Counted from the first letter of the stretch, positions 35,384 through 45,251 are shown. The stretch is DNA of 64,000 nucleotides from an uncultured Tenacibaculum sp. (GCA_947504185.1 CANNGJ010000002.1:1-64000); one strand, 5' to 3'. Made by a program: numbers and translations. The notes: generated from the letters alone by a model not told the origin.

Positions 35384-35836
35384 TTAATTCAAGTTTCTTT
35401 TTTCAATAAAAAACTTCTTCATTAAAAAACTACACTCCTCTTCTAAAACACCAGAAACCACTTTGGTTTTTGGATGTAATTTGGTTTTCAATACACTGAA
35501 TCCTAAATTTTGTTCACTTGCTCCGTAAACAATTTTTCCTATTTGAGTCCAATAACTAGCTCCCGCACACATTTGGCAAGGTTCCAAAGTAACATACAAC
35601 GTACAGTCTTTTAAATATTTTCCTCCTAAAAAATCAGCTGCAGCTGTAAAAGCTTGCATTTCTGCATGCGCTGTTACATCATTCAATAATTCTGTTAAGT
35701 TATGTGCTCTCGCAATTATTTGGTCTTTAAAAGCAATGATTGCACCTACCGGAACTTCACCTTTATCAAAAGCAATTTGAGCTTCTTGCAAAGCTTTTTT
35801 CATAAAGTAAGTGTCGTCAAAAGGATTTATTTCCAT
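35384..35836 (-). CDS. tadA: tRNA-specific adenosine-34 deaminase / nucleoside deaminase
   Basis: This 150-residue zinc deaminase has motifs HAEMQAF (about 57-63) and LEPCQMCAGA (about 86-95), where His and two Cys bind zinc and Glu is catalytic. It starts MEINPFDDTYFMKKALQEA, typical of TadA, which converts A34 to inosine in tRNA-Arg. A guanine deaminase function is a weaker alternative. It converges with the alkyltransferase gene and is divergent from lpxH. Confidence 0.88.
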   Translation of the reverse strand: MEINPFDDTYFMKKALQEAQIAFDKGEVPVGAIIAFKDQIIARAHNLTELLNDVTAHAEMQAFTAAADFLGGKYLKDCTLYVTLEPCQMCAGASYWTQIGKIVYGASEQNLGFSVLKTKLHPKTKVVSGVLEEECSFLMKKFFIEKRNLN

Positions 35837-35856
35837 TGTATTGAATGCGTTTTAAA

Positions 35857-35864
35857 CAAAAGTA
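35857..35864 (-). promoter_or_regulatory. -7 promoter box of tadA
   Basis: The minus strand reads TACTTTTG, a perfect TAnnTTTG, 20 bases before the tadA ATG. It falls inside the extended frame of lpxH, which argues for a later lpxH start. Confidence 0.6.
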
Positions 35865-35898
35865 CCTCAAATTAGTTATTTTTACCGAAAATTACGAT

Positions 35899-36660
35899 TT
35901 GATTTCAATCAGTACATCAGAAAATAAAAAAGTTTATTTTGCTTCCGATCAACATTTAGGAGCACCAACTCCTGAAGCTAGTTTTCCTCGTGAGCAGAAG
36001 TTTGTAAAATGGTTAACTGAAGTTAAAAAAGATGCTGAAGCTATTTTTTTACTAGGGGATTTATTTGACTTTTGGTTTGAATACAAAACAGTAGTCCCAA
36101 AAGGCTTTGTAAGAGTTTTAGGCAAACTTGCAGAAATTAAAGATAGTGGAATCCCTATCTACTTTTTTGTAGGAAATCACGATTTATGGATGTCTGATTA
36201 TTTCGAAAAAGAATTAAATATCCCTGTATATCATTCTCCTCAAGAATTTAAAATTGACGGTAAAACATTATTAATTGGTCACGGGGATGGATTAGGGCCA
36301 GAAGACAAAGGCTATAAGCGAATGAAAAAAGTTTTTACTTTTAAACCTTTTCAATGGATGTTCAGATGGTTACATCCAGATTTAGGAGTTCGTTTAGGAC
36401 AATACATGTCGGTTAAAAATAAACTGATTTCCGGTGATGAAGATGCAAAATTTTTAGGAGAAGATAATGAATGGCTAGTACAATACTGTAAGCGAAAGTT
36501 AGAAACTAAACATTATGATTATTTTGTTTTTGGACATCGTCACCTTCCGTTAGAAATTAGACTGCAAGAAAACAGCAAATACATAAATACAGGTGATTGG
36601 GTTAAGTACTTTACTTACGGTGTTTTTAAAGAAAACAAACTGCAATTAAAAGAGTATTAA
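35899..36660 (+). CDS. lpxH: UDP-2,3-diacylglucosamine diphosphatase (LpxH-like)
   Basis: This calcineurin-like phosphoesterase has the metal-binding motifs FASDQHLGAP, LLGDLFDFW, VGNHDLWM, IGHGDG and GHRHLP in order, as in LpxH, which makes lipid X in lipid A synthesis. The frame is open from an ATG at 35845, but that lies among the divergent promoters of tadA. A -7-like TATTTTTA at 35877 and the family N-terminus (MISIS...KKVYFASD) favour the TTG at 35899. If the ATG is right, the protein is 271 residues. A terminator follows. Confidence 0.9.
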   Translation: MISISTSENKKVYFASDQHLGAPTPEASFPREQKFVKWLTEVKKDAEAIFLLGDLFDFWFEYKTVVPKGFVRVLGKLAEIKDSGIPIYFFVGNHDLWMSDYFEKELNIPVYHSPQEFKIDGKTLLIGHGDGLGPEDKGYKRMKKVFTFKPFQWMFRWLHPDLGVRLGQYMSVKNKLISGDEDAKFLGEDNEWLVQYCKRKLETKHYDYFVFGHRHLPLEIRLQENSKYINTGDWVKYFTYGVFKENKLQLKEY

Positions 36661-36690
36661 AAAAAGGCGATGAAATTTCATCGCCTTTTT
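36661..36690. terminator. Bidirectional intrinsic terminator
   Basis: A perfect 30-base palindrome (AAAAAGGCGATGAAA and its complement) sits between the ends of lpxH and the minus-strand TonB receptor gene, with T-tracts both ways. Confidence 0.9.
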
Positions 36691-36710
36691 TATTCAGTAA
36701 TATTTATTTT

Positions 36711-39308
36711 TTAAAATTTAAATGTTAATCCAGCTTTAAAAGTCATACCATTAAAACCAAATTGGTTTACTTCCCAAGGGTATTTAAAACGACCTCCTAA
36801 ATCAGTTACCACATCCCCCTTTGTATCAATAACGTCTGGATAAATATCAAATAGGTTATTAACTCCTAAATTTGCAGATATTTTATCTGAAAAATCATAT
36901 CCAAAAGATAAATCTGTAATCACTTTCCCGCTAAATGTTTGGTCTTTTCCTGGGTCAGTAGCATGCTGCCATGTAACTTCTCCAAAATACGTGTTATTTA
37001 AACCTGCTCTAAACTTCCCAATCTCATAATTACCGCCGAAAAGCACTTTAGTATTTGGTCTTGCGCTTATAATTCTCGATTGTTCTTTTCTATTAAAAAT
37101 CGACTCTTTGTAGTTTGATAAATTTGTTGGGGTACTTACATCTCCCTCTAACTTAGTTCTATTAATGTTTAAAGCAAAATTTAATCCTAATTTACCACCT
37201 GCGAAATCTATATTTCTTCGACGCATAGTATAATCAAACCCTTCTGTTTTAGTATCAGCCGCATTAATAAAAAACTTAATACTAGTTACACTGTTGTCAT
37301 TTAATATTTGCTGAACAGTTGCATTAGTATTTCCATTATCATCAGTTGCTCCTATTTCTCCTGAAAAAACTACTCTATCACTTACCTTTATATTATAATA
37401 ATCTAATGAAATGGTAAAATCTTTTGAAGCTTTTACTGTTAAACCAGCTGAAATATTTTTTGATGTTTCAGCAAATAAAGAAGCCACTCCTAAATCTTTA
37501 ATTACTTGACTTACATTATTAAATGTTCCTTGATTAGAAATTGTATTACCTGACACCAATGTTTGTACATTACTTAAATAAACTTGATGTAGTGACGGTG
37601 CTCTAAATCCTGTGCTATATGAAGCTCTTAATACTCCTGCTTCTCCAACTTTATACCTTGAATTTATTTTCCATGAAGTATTGCCTCCAAAATCAGAATA
37701 ATTCTCATAACGAACAGCTCCTCCTATTAAAAACTTTTCATTTACATCCCAATCTAAAGTTGCATACCCTCCAACATTGGTTCTTGTTTCATCTAATGCA
37801 TTACTTGGCTGTAAACCTGGGAAAGATTGAGCACCTCCATTAATATAAGATGCTTCTTCTCCTTCTGTAACTTCAAAACGCTCTTGACGTCCTTCTAAAC
37901 CTAAAGCAATACTAACATCCCCGAAAGATCTACTTACATCAAAATTTCCAATAATATTACTAAAAGCATAAGCTCCAGCATCAAAACTTGTAGGACTATT
38001 AGCTCCTAAACTTGGATTGATAGTATTCCCAATTGTGTAATCTACTGAATTACCTCCGTAAGAAACACTAGCATCAGCATTAAACTCTCCTAGTTTAAAC
38101 TTACTTCCTGCAGTTAACAAAACATCTTTAATATCTGTTTCAAAAGTTGGCTGAAACCCATTATAAGTTTCACCTGATGGTGTCAATAATCCAAAATCGT
38201 CTGTAATCCAATAAGGTGTTCTATACAGAGCAAAACTTGTTCCTTGTCTTATATTAAACCCTCCAAAAGCATATAGTTTCGTGTTATCGTTTAAAGGATA
38301 TTCTGCATTAACAAATAAATCACCTTTCTTCATTTCAGGCTGACCTATAGTCATTCCTAAATCAGGATTATCTTGTGTCCATTGATTATTTACACCAAAT
38401 AAATCATCCCTTCCTGGCTCTCCTGCTCTATTTGTCTTATCTTGATAACTAAGACCTAAAGTTGCGTTTACAAATCCTCCTTCACCAAAAGTAAAGGTAT
38501 GGTTTACATCTGCAGCTGCGTTAAATCCATCGCCTTCTTTTGTTATACCTGAGCTCAAACTGACTTGCGTGAAATCAATATTCTTTTTCAAAATAATATT
38601 TACAACTCCAGCTACAGCATCAGATCCATATTGAGCTGAAGCTCCATCTCGTAAAACCTCAACTCTTTCAATAGCTGCTGTAGGAATACTTTTCATATCT
38701 ACTCCCACTTCACCTTTACCAGGTGTATCGTTTACGTATACTAAAGCACTTTGATTTTTACGCTTCCCATTTACCAAAACAAGCGTTCTACTTGGTCCCA
38801 ATCCACGTAAATCTGCTGGATCAAAATGCGCTGTTGCATCTGAAACCGTCTGATTACTTGCGTTATATGAAGGAACTGCATATGTAAGCATTTGATCGAT
38901 GCTAGTTTGACCCGTTGCCTGTAATTCCCTTACACTCACATTATCAATAGGTACAGCTGAATCTAAAATCGTTCTTGGCTTAGATCGGTTTCCTGTTAAA
39001 ACTACCTCGTCTAAAACATTATTCTCTTTAAGAGTTACAGCAATGTATGAAGTTTTGTACACTGTTTCCTCTAAAGTTGAAAATCCAACAGAAGAAAATA
39101 CTAAAGTTGCTGGAATCTGTTTTACCCCGAGTACAAACTCTCCATTCTCATCTGTACTCACTCCATTTGTAGTCTCTTTCTCCAAAACATTTACATAAGG
39201 CAATGGTGTGCCGTTCTCATCTGTTACTTTACCTTTTATTTGTTGAGCCAAAACCATCATTGTGGTCATAAAAAAACTCAATACAAATAGTCTTGTTTTT
39301 AAATTCAT
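36711..39308 (-). CDS. TonB-dependent outer-membrane receptor, substrate unknown
   Basis: This 865-residue receptor has a signal peptide (ending VLAQQ, about residue 22). A carboxypeptidase-like domain follows (GKVTDENGTPLPYVNVLE), then a plug with TSIDQMLTYAVPSYN and RGLGPSRTLVLVNGKR and the box VEVLRDGASAQYGSDAVAGV. The large barrel ends FNGMTFKAGLTFKF with a final aromatic. The long plug-barrel type with GPSRTLVLVNGKR is common in marine Bacteroidota. No SusD partner or degradative enzyme stands beside it, so the substrate cannot be guessed. Confidence 0.9.
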   Translation of the reverse strand: MNLKTRLFVLSFFMTTMMVLAQQIKGKVTDENGTPLPYVNVLEKETTNGVSTDENGEFVLGVKQIPATLVFSSVGFSTLEETVYKTSYIAVTLKENNVLDEVVLTGNRSKPRTILDSAVPIDNVSVRELQATGQTSIDQMLTYAVPSYNASNQTVSDATAHFDPADLRGLGPSRTLVLVNGKRKNQSALVYVNDTPGKGEVGVDMKSIPTAAIERVEVLRDGASAQYGSDAVAGVVNIILKKNIDFTQVSLSSGITKEGDGFNAAADVNHTFTFGEGGFVNATLGLSYQDKTNRAGEPGRDDLFGVNNQWTQDNPDLGMTIGQPEMKKGDLFVNAEYPLNDNTKLYAFGGFNIRQGTSFALYRTPYWITDDFGLLTPSGETYNGFQPTFETDIKDVLLTAGSKFKLGEFNADASVSYGGNSVDYTIGNTINPSLGANSPTSFDAGAYAFSNIIGNFDVSRSFGDVSIALGLEGRQERFEVTEGEEASYINGGAQSFPGLQPSNALDETRTNVGGYATLDWDVNEKFLIGGAVRYENYSDFGGNTSWKINSRYKVGEAGVLRASYSTGFRAPSLHQVYLSNVQTLVSGNTISNQGTFNNVSQVIKDLGVASLFAETSKNISAGLTVKASKDFTISLDYYNIKVSDRVVFSGEIGATDDNGNTNATVQQILNDNSVTSIKFFINAADTKTEGFDYTMRRRNIDFAGGKLGLNFALNINRTKLEGDVSTPTNLSNYKESIFNRKEQSRIISARPNTKVLFGGNYEIGKFRAGLNNTYFGEVTWQHATDPGKDQTFSGKVITDLSFGYDFSDKISANLGVNNLFDIYPDVIDTKGDVVTDLGGRFKYPWEVNQFGFNGMTFKAGLTFKF

Positions 39309-39479
39309 AGTTTAAGTTATTAAGAATTAGTTACTAACAATAATACAAAAAATCAATTTAAAAAGAGAAATCGTTATTATTTACCTCTAAAATACCTTTG
39401 ATATTTGATTAACATATTTTTAAACCTTTTAGCTTTTTCCTTTAACCTTACTTTAACAGCCGTTATTTTCTTATTATTG

Positions 39480-39487
39480 TAGCTTTG
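39480..39487 (+). promoter_or_regulatory. -7 promoter box of the MoxR-Bat operon
   Basis: TAGCTTTG is a perfect TAnnTTTG, 32 bases before the moxR ATG. A second perfect match, TACCTTTG, stands at 39393-39400 in the same 211-base gap, so two promoters are possible. Confidence 0.6.
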
Positions 39488-39519
39488 TTCCACAAAAATT
39501 ATAATATATTTCAATTACT

Positions 39520-40509
39520 ATGGATGTAGATGTAAGAGCTATAAATGAAAAAATAGAAAGAGAAAGTGCTTTTGTTGATTTACTAACTAATGAAATGAGT
39601 AAAGTCATTGTTGGTCAAAAGTACATGGTTGAACGACTACTTATTGGTCTTTTAGGCAATGGACACATCCTTTTAGAAGGTGTACCTGGATTAGCAAAAA
39701 CTCTAGCTATAAACACACTGTCTAAAGCAATACAAGCAAGTTTTAGTCGTGTTCAGTTTACACCTGATTTATTACCAGCAGATATTGTTGGTACTATGAT
39801 TTATAACATGAAGGAAAATGATTTCGTTATTAAAAAAGGTCCAATTTTTGCAAATTTTGTATTAGCAGATGAGATTAATCGTGCTCCTGCAAAAGTGCAA
39901 TCAGCTTTATTAGAAGCGATGCAAGAACGTCAAATTACTATTGGTGATGAGACCTTTAAATTAAAAGAGCCTTTTTTAGTTATGGCAACTCAAAACCCTG
40001 TTGAACAAGAAGGAACTTACCCACTTCCTGAAGCTCAGGTTGATCGTTTTATGCTAAAAACTGTCATAGATTATCCTAAGTTAGAAGATGAGCAATTAAT
40101 TATGCGTCAGAATTTAAATGGAGGCTTTGCAAAAGTAAATCCTGTTGTTTCTGTTGATCAAATTATTAAAGCTCGTGAAGTAGTTAATGAAGTTTACATG
40201 GATGAAAAGATTGAAAAATATATTCTTGATATTGTTTTCGCCACCCGTTATCCTGAAAGATATAACTTAGAAAAACTACAACCTTTAATTAGTTTTGGTT
40301 CTTCTCCTCGTGGTAGTATTGCTTTAGCTAAAGCAGCAAAATGCTACGCGTTTATTAAAAGAAGAGGTTATGTAATTCCTGAAGATGTTCGCGCTATCGT
40401 AAACGATGTTTTACGTCACAGAATTGGAATCACTTACGAAGCTGAAGCTGAAAACATTACTTCTTTAGATATTATCAATTCAATTATTAATGAGGTTCAA
40501 GTACCTTAA
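39520..40509 (+). CDS. moxR: MoxR family AAA+ ATPase
   Basis: This 329-residue AAA+ protein has Walker A GVPGLAKT (about 54-61), Walker B VLADEINRAP, sensor ATQNPVEQEGTYPLPEAQVD and the lid domain with SFGSSPRGSIALAKAA. MoxR ATPases act as chaperones for proteins with VWA domains and metal centres. It is the first gene of the Bat operon and starts close to a -7 box. The 42 bases to the next gene suggest one transcript with the DUF58 and VWA genes. Confidence 0.95.
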   Translation: MDVDVRAINEKIERESAFVDLLTNEMSKVIVGQKYMVERLLIGLLGNGHILLEGVPGLAKTLAINTLSKAIQASFSRVQFTPDLLPADIVGTMIYNMKENDFVIKKGPIFANFVLADEINRAPAKVQSALLEAMQERQITIGDETFKLKEPFLVMATQNPVEQEGTYPLPEAQVDRFMLKTVIDYPKLEDEQLIMRQNLNGGFAKVNPVVSVDQIIKAREVVNEVYMDEKIEKYILDIVFATRYPERYNLEKLQPLISFGSSPRGSIALAKAAKCYAFIKRRGYVIPEDVRAIVNDVLRHRIGITYEAEAENITSLDIINSIINEVQVP

Positions 40510-40551
40510 AAGCAATTTTTAGCTTAAATAATTTAATTGATTATTTAGAAA

Positions 40552-41418
40552 ATGGATACAAAAGAGTTACTAAAAAAGGTTCGTAAAATAGAGATTAAGA
40601 CACGTCGCTTGTCTAATCATATATTTGGAGGTGAATATCATTCAACCTTTAAAGGTCGTGGTATGACTTTCTCTGAAGTGCGTCAATATCAATATGGTGA
40701 TGATATTAGAGCCATCGATTGGAATGTTACTGCACGTTATAACGAGCCTTATATTAAAGTTTTTGAAGAAGAACGCGAACTAACCATGATGTTAGTTGTT
40801 GACATTTCTGGTTCAGAATTTTTTGGTACTTCTGATCAATTCAAAAAAGATACCGTTACTGAAATTGCTGCAACTCTAGCATTCTCAGCTATTCAGAATA
40901 ATGATAAAGTTGGATTAATTTTGTTTTCTGATCAAATTGAGCTTTATATCCCTCCTAAAAAAGGAAAAAGTCATGTTTTAAGAATTATTAGAGAATTAAT
41001 TGAATTTCAGCCAAAAAGTAAACAAACTAATATTAGTGAAGCCTTAAAATTTTTATCAAACATCATGAAAAAGAAAGCAATTGTTTTTATGCTTTCTGAT
41101 TTTATGGATGATGATTACGAGCGTACTCTAAAAATTGCCGGTAACAAACATGATGTTACAGGAATTAGAGTTTACGATAAACATGATGAAGAAATTCCTA
41201 ATTTAGGAATGGTACCTATGGTAGATGCAGAAACAGGAAAAACACATTTAGTAAACACTGGCTCATCATCTGTTAGAAGGCAATATAAAGCAAATGCTTT
41301 AAAATTATCTGACTATTTTGAAACTACTTTTAAGAAAAGTGGCTCAGGAACAATTAGCACTCGTGTTGATGAAAGTTATGTAAAAAAATTATTAGGATAC
41401 TTTAAAAGAAAAGGATAG
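40552..41418 (+). CDS. DUF58 domain protein of the Bat operon
   Basis: This 288-residue protein has the DUF58 signature GMTFSEVRQYQYGDDIRAID with IDWNVTAR nearby (about 40-65). A VWA-like fold follows with the metal-site motif DISGS (about 84-88). It is cytoplasmic, with no membrane helix. DUF58 proteins always travel with MoxR and are thought to recognise its substrates. It ends 7 bases before the next gene. Confidence 0.93.
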   Translation: MDTKELLKKVRKIEIKTRRLSNHIFGGEYHSTFKGRGMTFSEVRQYQYGDDIRAIDWNVTARYNEPYIKVFEEERELTMMLVVDISGSEFFGTSDQFKKDTVTEIAATLAFSAIQNNDKVGLILFSDQIELYIPPKKGKSHVLRIIRELIEFQPKSKQTNISEALKFLSNIMKKKAIVFMLSDFMDDDYERTLKIAGNKHDVTGIRVYDKHDEEIPNLGMVPMVDAETGKTHLVNTGSSSVRRQYKANALKLSDYFETTFKKSGSGTISTRVDESYVKKLLGYFKRKG

Positions 41419-41425
41419 TGTAATA

Positions 41426-42343
41426 ATGAAAAATAAGCTACTCTACATATTTATATTTTTATCTGCTTTCGGGTTTTCTCAATCCAATAAAGTACAAGTT
41501 GAAGTTGATACGACCAATATTAGAATTGGAGAACAATTTCAATATAAAATTTCGGTAGATGAAATTGAAAATGTAATTATTCCTAAATTAGAAAACCTAA
41601 AAGGATTAGAAGTTGTAGATACTTTAAAAATAGATACTATTAAAAATAAACTAGTTCAAAAATATATTTTAACTGGTTTTGATAGTGGTGCTTTTTATAT
41701 TCCACAACAACAAATCTTCATTAAAAATCAAGCGCATTTAACAGATAGCTTATTAATTAATGTAGCTACAATTGCTATTGATACAACTAAAATCAAAAAA
41801 TTTCCAATTAAAGGAATTAAAGGAGAACCTTATCAATTTGATGATTTCAAAAACTATATTTATTGGGGTATTGCTATTCTAATTCTTTTAGGCTTATTAA
41901 TCTATTATTTTGTTTTCAAGAAGAAAAAAGAAGAAGAGGAAGAAGTAATTGTCCCATTATTACCTCCTTATGAAGAAGCCATTCAAAAACTACAAGAATT
42001 AGATGAAAAGTTATTATGGCAAAACAATCATGTTAAAAAATATTATAGTGAACTAACAGGAATTGTAAGAGGTTACATAGAAAGAGAATTGAACATTCCT
42101 GCACTAGAAAGCACAACTGATGAGTTGATTGATGTTATCAAAGATTTTAGTGATGTAAAATCTATTGAGACTAATAAAGAGACAATTCAAAAGTTAAAAG
42201 AGCTATTACAAGAATCTGATTTAGTAAAGTTTGCTAAATCGAAACCGATGTCTCACGAAATTGAGCAAGATCGTAAAGATGCTAAAGATGTAATAGATAA
42301 TTTAAAACCTAAAAAAGAAGTTGTAGAAGATGAAGTGGAATAA
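41426..42343 (+). CDS. BatD-like single-pass membrane protein of the aerotolerance operon
   Basis: This 305-residue protein has a signal peptide (ending GFSQ) and a periplasmic beta-sandwich region (about 20-140, VEVDTTNIRIGEQFQYKISV). One membrane helix follows (YWGIAILILLGLLIYYFVF, about 144-162), then an acidic and basic cytoplasmic tail with a helical domain (HVKKYYSELTGIVRGYIERE). The tail resembles DUF4381-type proteins that accompany MoxR and VWA genes. It overlaps batA by 14 bases. The function is not known. Confidence 0.75.
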   Translation: MKNKLLYIFIFLSAFGFSQSNKVQVEVDTTNIRIGEQFQYKISVDEIENVIIPKLENLKGLEVVDTLKIDTIKNKLVQKYILTGFDSGAFYIPQQQIFIKNQAHLTDSLLINVATIAIDTTKIKKFPIKGIKGEPYQFDDFKNYIYWGIAILILLGLLIYYFVFKKKKEEEEEVIVPLLPPYEEAIQKLQELDEKLLWQNNHVKKYYSELTGIVRGYIERELNIPALESTTDELIDVIKDFSDVKSIETNKETIQKLKELLQESDLVKFAKSKPMSHEIEQDRKDAKDVIDNLKPKKEVVEDEVE

Positions 42344-43337
42344 TTTTGAATTTCATAGTCCTGAGTTTTTATGGCTGCTAATACTAATTCCTTTATTAGC
42401 TTTTTGGAATTTCTATTCTCGAAAAAAAGATACAGCACAATTAACTATATCTAGCGTAAAAGGATTTAAAATTCAAGGTTCAATTTTACCAAAGCTAAAA
42501 CCTTTATTATACCTATTACGATTATTAGCATTAACCTGTTTAATCATTGCTTTAGCACGACCTAGAAATGTAGCAATAAGTAAAAAAACTAAAGCTAATA
42601 GAGGTATCGATATTGTTATGGCAGTTGATGTTTCTGCAAGTATGTTAGCAAAAGATTTAAAACCAAACAGATTAGAAGCGCTGAAAAGAGTAGCTACCGA
42701 TTTTGTGAATCGTAGACCTAATGACAGAATAGGAATCGTGTCCTATGCAGGTGAAAGTTTTACGCAAACACCTATTACGAGCGATAAATCTATTGTAAAA
42801 AGAACACTCTCTGAAATTAAATGGGGGCAGCTAGAAGGTGGTACTGCTATTGGTATGGGGCTAGGATCTGCCGTTAACAGATTAAAAGAAAGCAAGGCAA
42901 AAAGTAAAGTGATTATTTTACTAACTGATGGTGTAAACAATGCGGGGTTTGTAGATCCTAAAACAGCTACCGAATTAGCCAAAGGAAATAATATCAAAGT
43001 ATACACTATTGGAATAGGTACTAACGGAATGGCTCCTTTTCCATGGGCTAAAGATCCAAGAACAGGAAAAATTTCTTTTAAAAATCAACAAGTTGAAATT
43101 GATGAAGCTTTATTAAAACATATTGCTAAAGAAACAGATGGTAAATATTTTAGAGCTACAAATAACTCTAAATTAAAAGCCATTTATGATGAAATTGACA
43201 AACTTGAAAAAACTAAAATTGAAGAATTTAAATACTATAACTACACCGAAAAATACAGATTTCTTGTCTTTTTAGCAGGCATCTTTTTATTGTTAGAATT
43301 CTTATTAAAAAACACACTATTTAAAAGTTTTATATAA
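42330..43337 (+). CDS. batA: BatA, VWA-domain membrane protein
   Basis: This 335-residue protein has two N-terminal membrane helices (about 12-28 and 54-76). A VWA domain follows with the metal-dependent adhesion site DVSAS (around residue 95) and ILLTDGVNNAGF, and then a C-terminal membrane helix. In Bacteroidota, BatA forms part of a membrane complex needed for growth under oxygen stress. It overlaps the preceding gene and lies 3 bases before batB. Confidence 0.93.
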   Translation: MKWNNFEFHSPEFLWLLILIPLLAFWNFYSRKKDTAQLTISSVKGFKIQGSILPKLKPLLYLLRLLALTCLIIALARPRNVAISKKTKANRGIDIVMAVDVSASMLAKDLKPNRLEALKRVATDFVNRRPNDRIGIVSYAGESFTQTPITSDKSIVKRTLSEIKWGQLEGGTAIGMGLGSAVNRLKESKAKSKVIILLTDGVNNAGFVDPKTATELAKGNNIKVYTIGIGTNGMAPFPWAKDPRTGKISFKNQQVEIDEALLKHIAKETDGKYFRATNNSKLKAIYDEIDKLEKTKIEEFKYYNYTEKYRFLVFLAGIFLLLEFLLKNTLFKSFI

Positions 43338-43340
43338 ACA

Positions 43341-44384
43341 ATGTATCGTATAGAAGAACCAATATATTTTTATTTTTTTGCAATTATTCCTGTAATAATT
43401 ATCGTTTTTCTGTTGGTTTTATGGTGGAAAAAAAGAACTCAGAAAAAATTTGCTAGTCAAGAGTTATTAGCTAAAATAGCACCGAATTCATCAACTTTTA
43501 AGTCGGTTGTAAAACTTGTTTTCTTTTTAATCGGAATTTCTTTTTTAATAATTTCTTTGGTAAACCCTAAAATGGGAACTAAACTAAAAACAATTAAAAG
43601 GGAAGGTGTTGATGTTGTTTTTGCTTTAGATGTTTCTAAAAGTATGTTAGCAGAAGATATTGCTCCGAACAGATTAGAAAAGGCTAAACAAATCATCTCT
43701 AAAACTATAGACAAACTTGGTAGCGATAGAGTTGGTATTATTATTTATGCTGGTAATTCATACCCATTATTACCAATTACGACTGATCATGCTGCCGCAA
43801 AAATGTTTTTACAAAATGCCAATCCAGATATGGTATCAAGCCAAGGAACAGCAATTAATGAAGCATTAACTTTAGCTAAAACCTATTATAATAACGACGA
43901 ACAAACCAATCGGTTTTTAATTATTATTTCAGATGGTGAAGATCATCAAGAAGAGGAAACTCGAAAAATAATGCAAGGTTTAGAAAGCGAAGGTGTAAAA
44001 ACATACACTATTGGTGTTGGTACAGAAAAAGGTGGCCCAATCCCTATAAAATTAAATGGCGCACTTATTGGTTATAAAAAAGATAGAAAAGGAGAAACCG
44101 TAATTACCAAAAGAAAATCTGATGTTTTAAAAAGCATTGCGAACACTTCAAACGGTGAATATATCGATGGTAATAGAACTGAACATCCGGTAGAGAAAAT
44201 TGAAAAAATTATTGGAAACGCTCAGAAAAGTGAGTTTGAAACCAAACAATTTTCAGATTACAAAGATCAGTTTCAATGGTTTTTAGGTATTGGTTTATTC
44301 TTTTTAATTATTGATTTATTTTTCTTCGAAAGAAAAACAAAATGGGTTAAAAAAGTAGATTTATTTAATGAAGAAGATTCATAG
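43341..44384 (+). CDS. batB: BatB, VWA-domain membrane protein
   Basis: This 347-residue paralogue of BatA has the same layout: two N-terminal helices, the VWA site DVSKS (near residue 97), IIISDGEDHQEEET, and a C-terminal helix (FLGIGLFFLIIDLFFF). DVSKSMLAEDIAPNRLEKAK parallels the BatA segment at the same position. BatA and BatB probably pair in the membrane. The stop TAG is directly followed by batC. Confidence 0.93.
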   Translation: MYRIEEPIYFYFFAIIPVIIIVFLLVLWWKKRTQKKFASQELLAKIAPNSSTFKSVVKLVFFLIGISFLIISLVNPKMGTKLKTIKREGVDVVFALDVSKSMLAEDIAPNRLEKAKQIISKTIDKLGSDRVGIIIYAGNSYPLLPITTDHAAAKMFLQNANPDMVSSQGTAINEALTLAKTYYNNDEQTNRFLIIISDGEDHQEEETRKIMQGLESEGVKTYTIGVGTEKGGPIPIKLNGALIGYKKDRKGETVITKRKSDVLKSIANTSNGEYIDGNRTEHPVEKIEKIIGNAQKSEFETKQFSDYKDQFQWFLGIGLFFLIIDLFFFERKTKWVKKVDLFNEEDS

Positions 44385-44385
44385 A

Positions 44386-45210
44386 ATGGAACATGTAAAA
44401 AATATACTACTCTTATTTTTAATGTTGATATCAATAAATATATCAGCACAACAAGACACGTTAAAACTACAACGAGAAGCGCGTGCTTTATTAAGAGATG
44501 GAAATAAATTATACAATAAACAAAAGTTCGACGCAGCTGCTATTGCTTATAGAAAGGCTTTAGATAAAGACAGTAGATACGAGAAAGCTAGTTACAACTT
44601 TGGAAACACTTTATATCAAGAAAAAAAATACAAAGAAGCAGTAGCTCAGTTTGAAGTAACTGCAAAAACAGCAAAAGATAAATTTGCTAAAGCAGAAGCT
44701 TATCATAATATTGGAAATGCACAAATGGAGCAAAAGCAATATCAACAAGCTATCGATGCTTATAAAAATGCTTTAAGAAAGAATCCTAACGACGATGAGA
44801 CGCGTTATAATTTAGCTGTTGCCCAAAAGAATTTAAAGAAGCAGCAACAAAATCAGAAAGATAAAAAGGATAAGAATAAAGACAAAAAAGATCAGGATAA
44901 GAAAGATCAAAAAAATAAAGACGACAAAGACAAGAAAAACGATAAGGATAAAGATAAAAAAAACGACAACAAGGATAATAAGGACGACAAGAAAGATCAA
45001 GAAAACAAAGACAAACAAGATCAGAACAAGCCTAACAAAAACGATAAAAAAGACCAAAAACAAAAGCCTAAACCACAGCCAGGAAAAATGACTCCTGAGC
45101 AAATGAAGCAATTATTGGAGAGTTTAAATAACGAGGAAAAGAAAACTCAAAAGAAAATGAATGTAAAAAAATCGAAAGGAAGAAAAGTAAAACAAGAAAA
45201 AGATTGGTAG
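44386..45210 (+). CDS. batC: BatC, TPR protein with highly charged C-terminal tail
   Basis: This periplasmic protein of about 274 residues has a signal peptide (LLLFLMLISINISAQ) and three TPR repeats (about 25-140: AAIAYRKAL, EAVAQFEV, QAIDAYKNALRKNPND). A low-complexity stretch of K, D, N and Q follows (about 150-225) before the final helix MTPEQMKQLLESLN. The frame is open 18 bases further to an ATG at 44368 inside batB. I chose 44386, one base after the batB stop. The charged tail may bind partner proteins or the cell wall; that is a guess. Confidence 0.88.
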   Translation: MEHVKNILLLFLMLISINISAQQDTLKLQREARALLRDGNKLYNKQKFDAAAIAYRKALDKDSRYEKASYNFGNTLYQEKKYKEAVAQFEVTAKTAKDKFAKAEAYHNIGNAQMEQKQYQQAIDAYKNALRKNPNDDETRYNLAVAQKNLKKQQQNQKDKKDKNKDKKDQDKKDQKNKDDKDKKNDKDKDKKNDNKDNKDDKKDQENKDKQDQNKPNKNDKKDQKQKPKPQPGKMTPEQMKQLLESLNNEEKKTQKKMNVKKSKGRKVKQEKDW

Positions 45211-45251
45211 TTTTTAATCTTTAAAAGATTATTATTTTTACGTTTTTGAAA

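Noticed and set aside
44833..45111. Minus-strand hydrophobic frame opposite batC
   Set aside because: It is the reverse reading of the K/D/N-rich tail (AAA/GAT codons become TTT/ATC), so the membrane-like product is an artefact.
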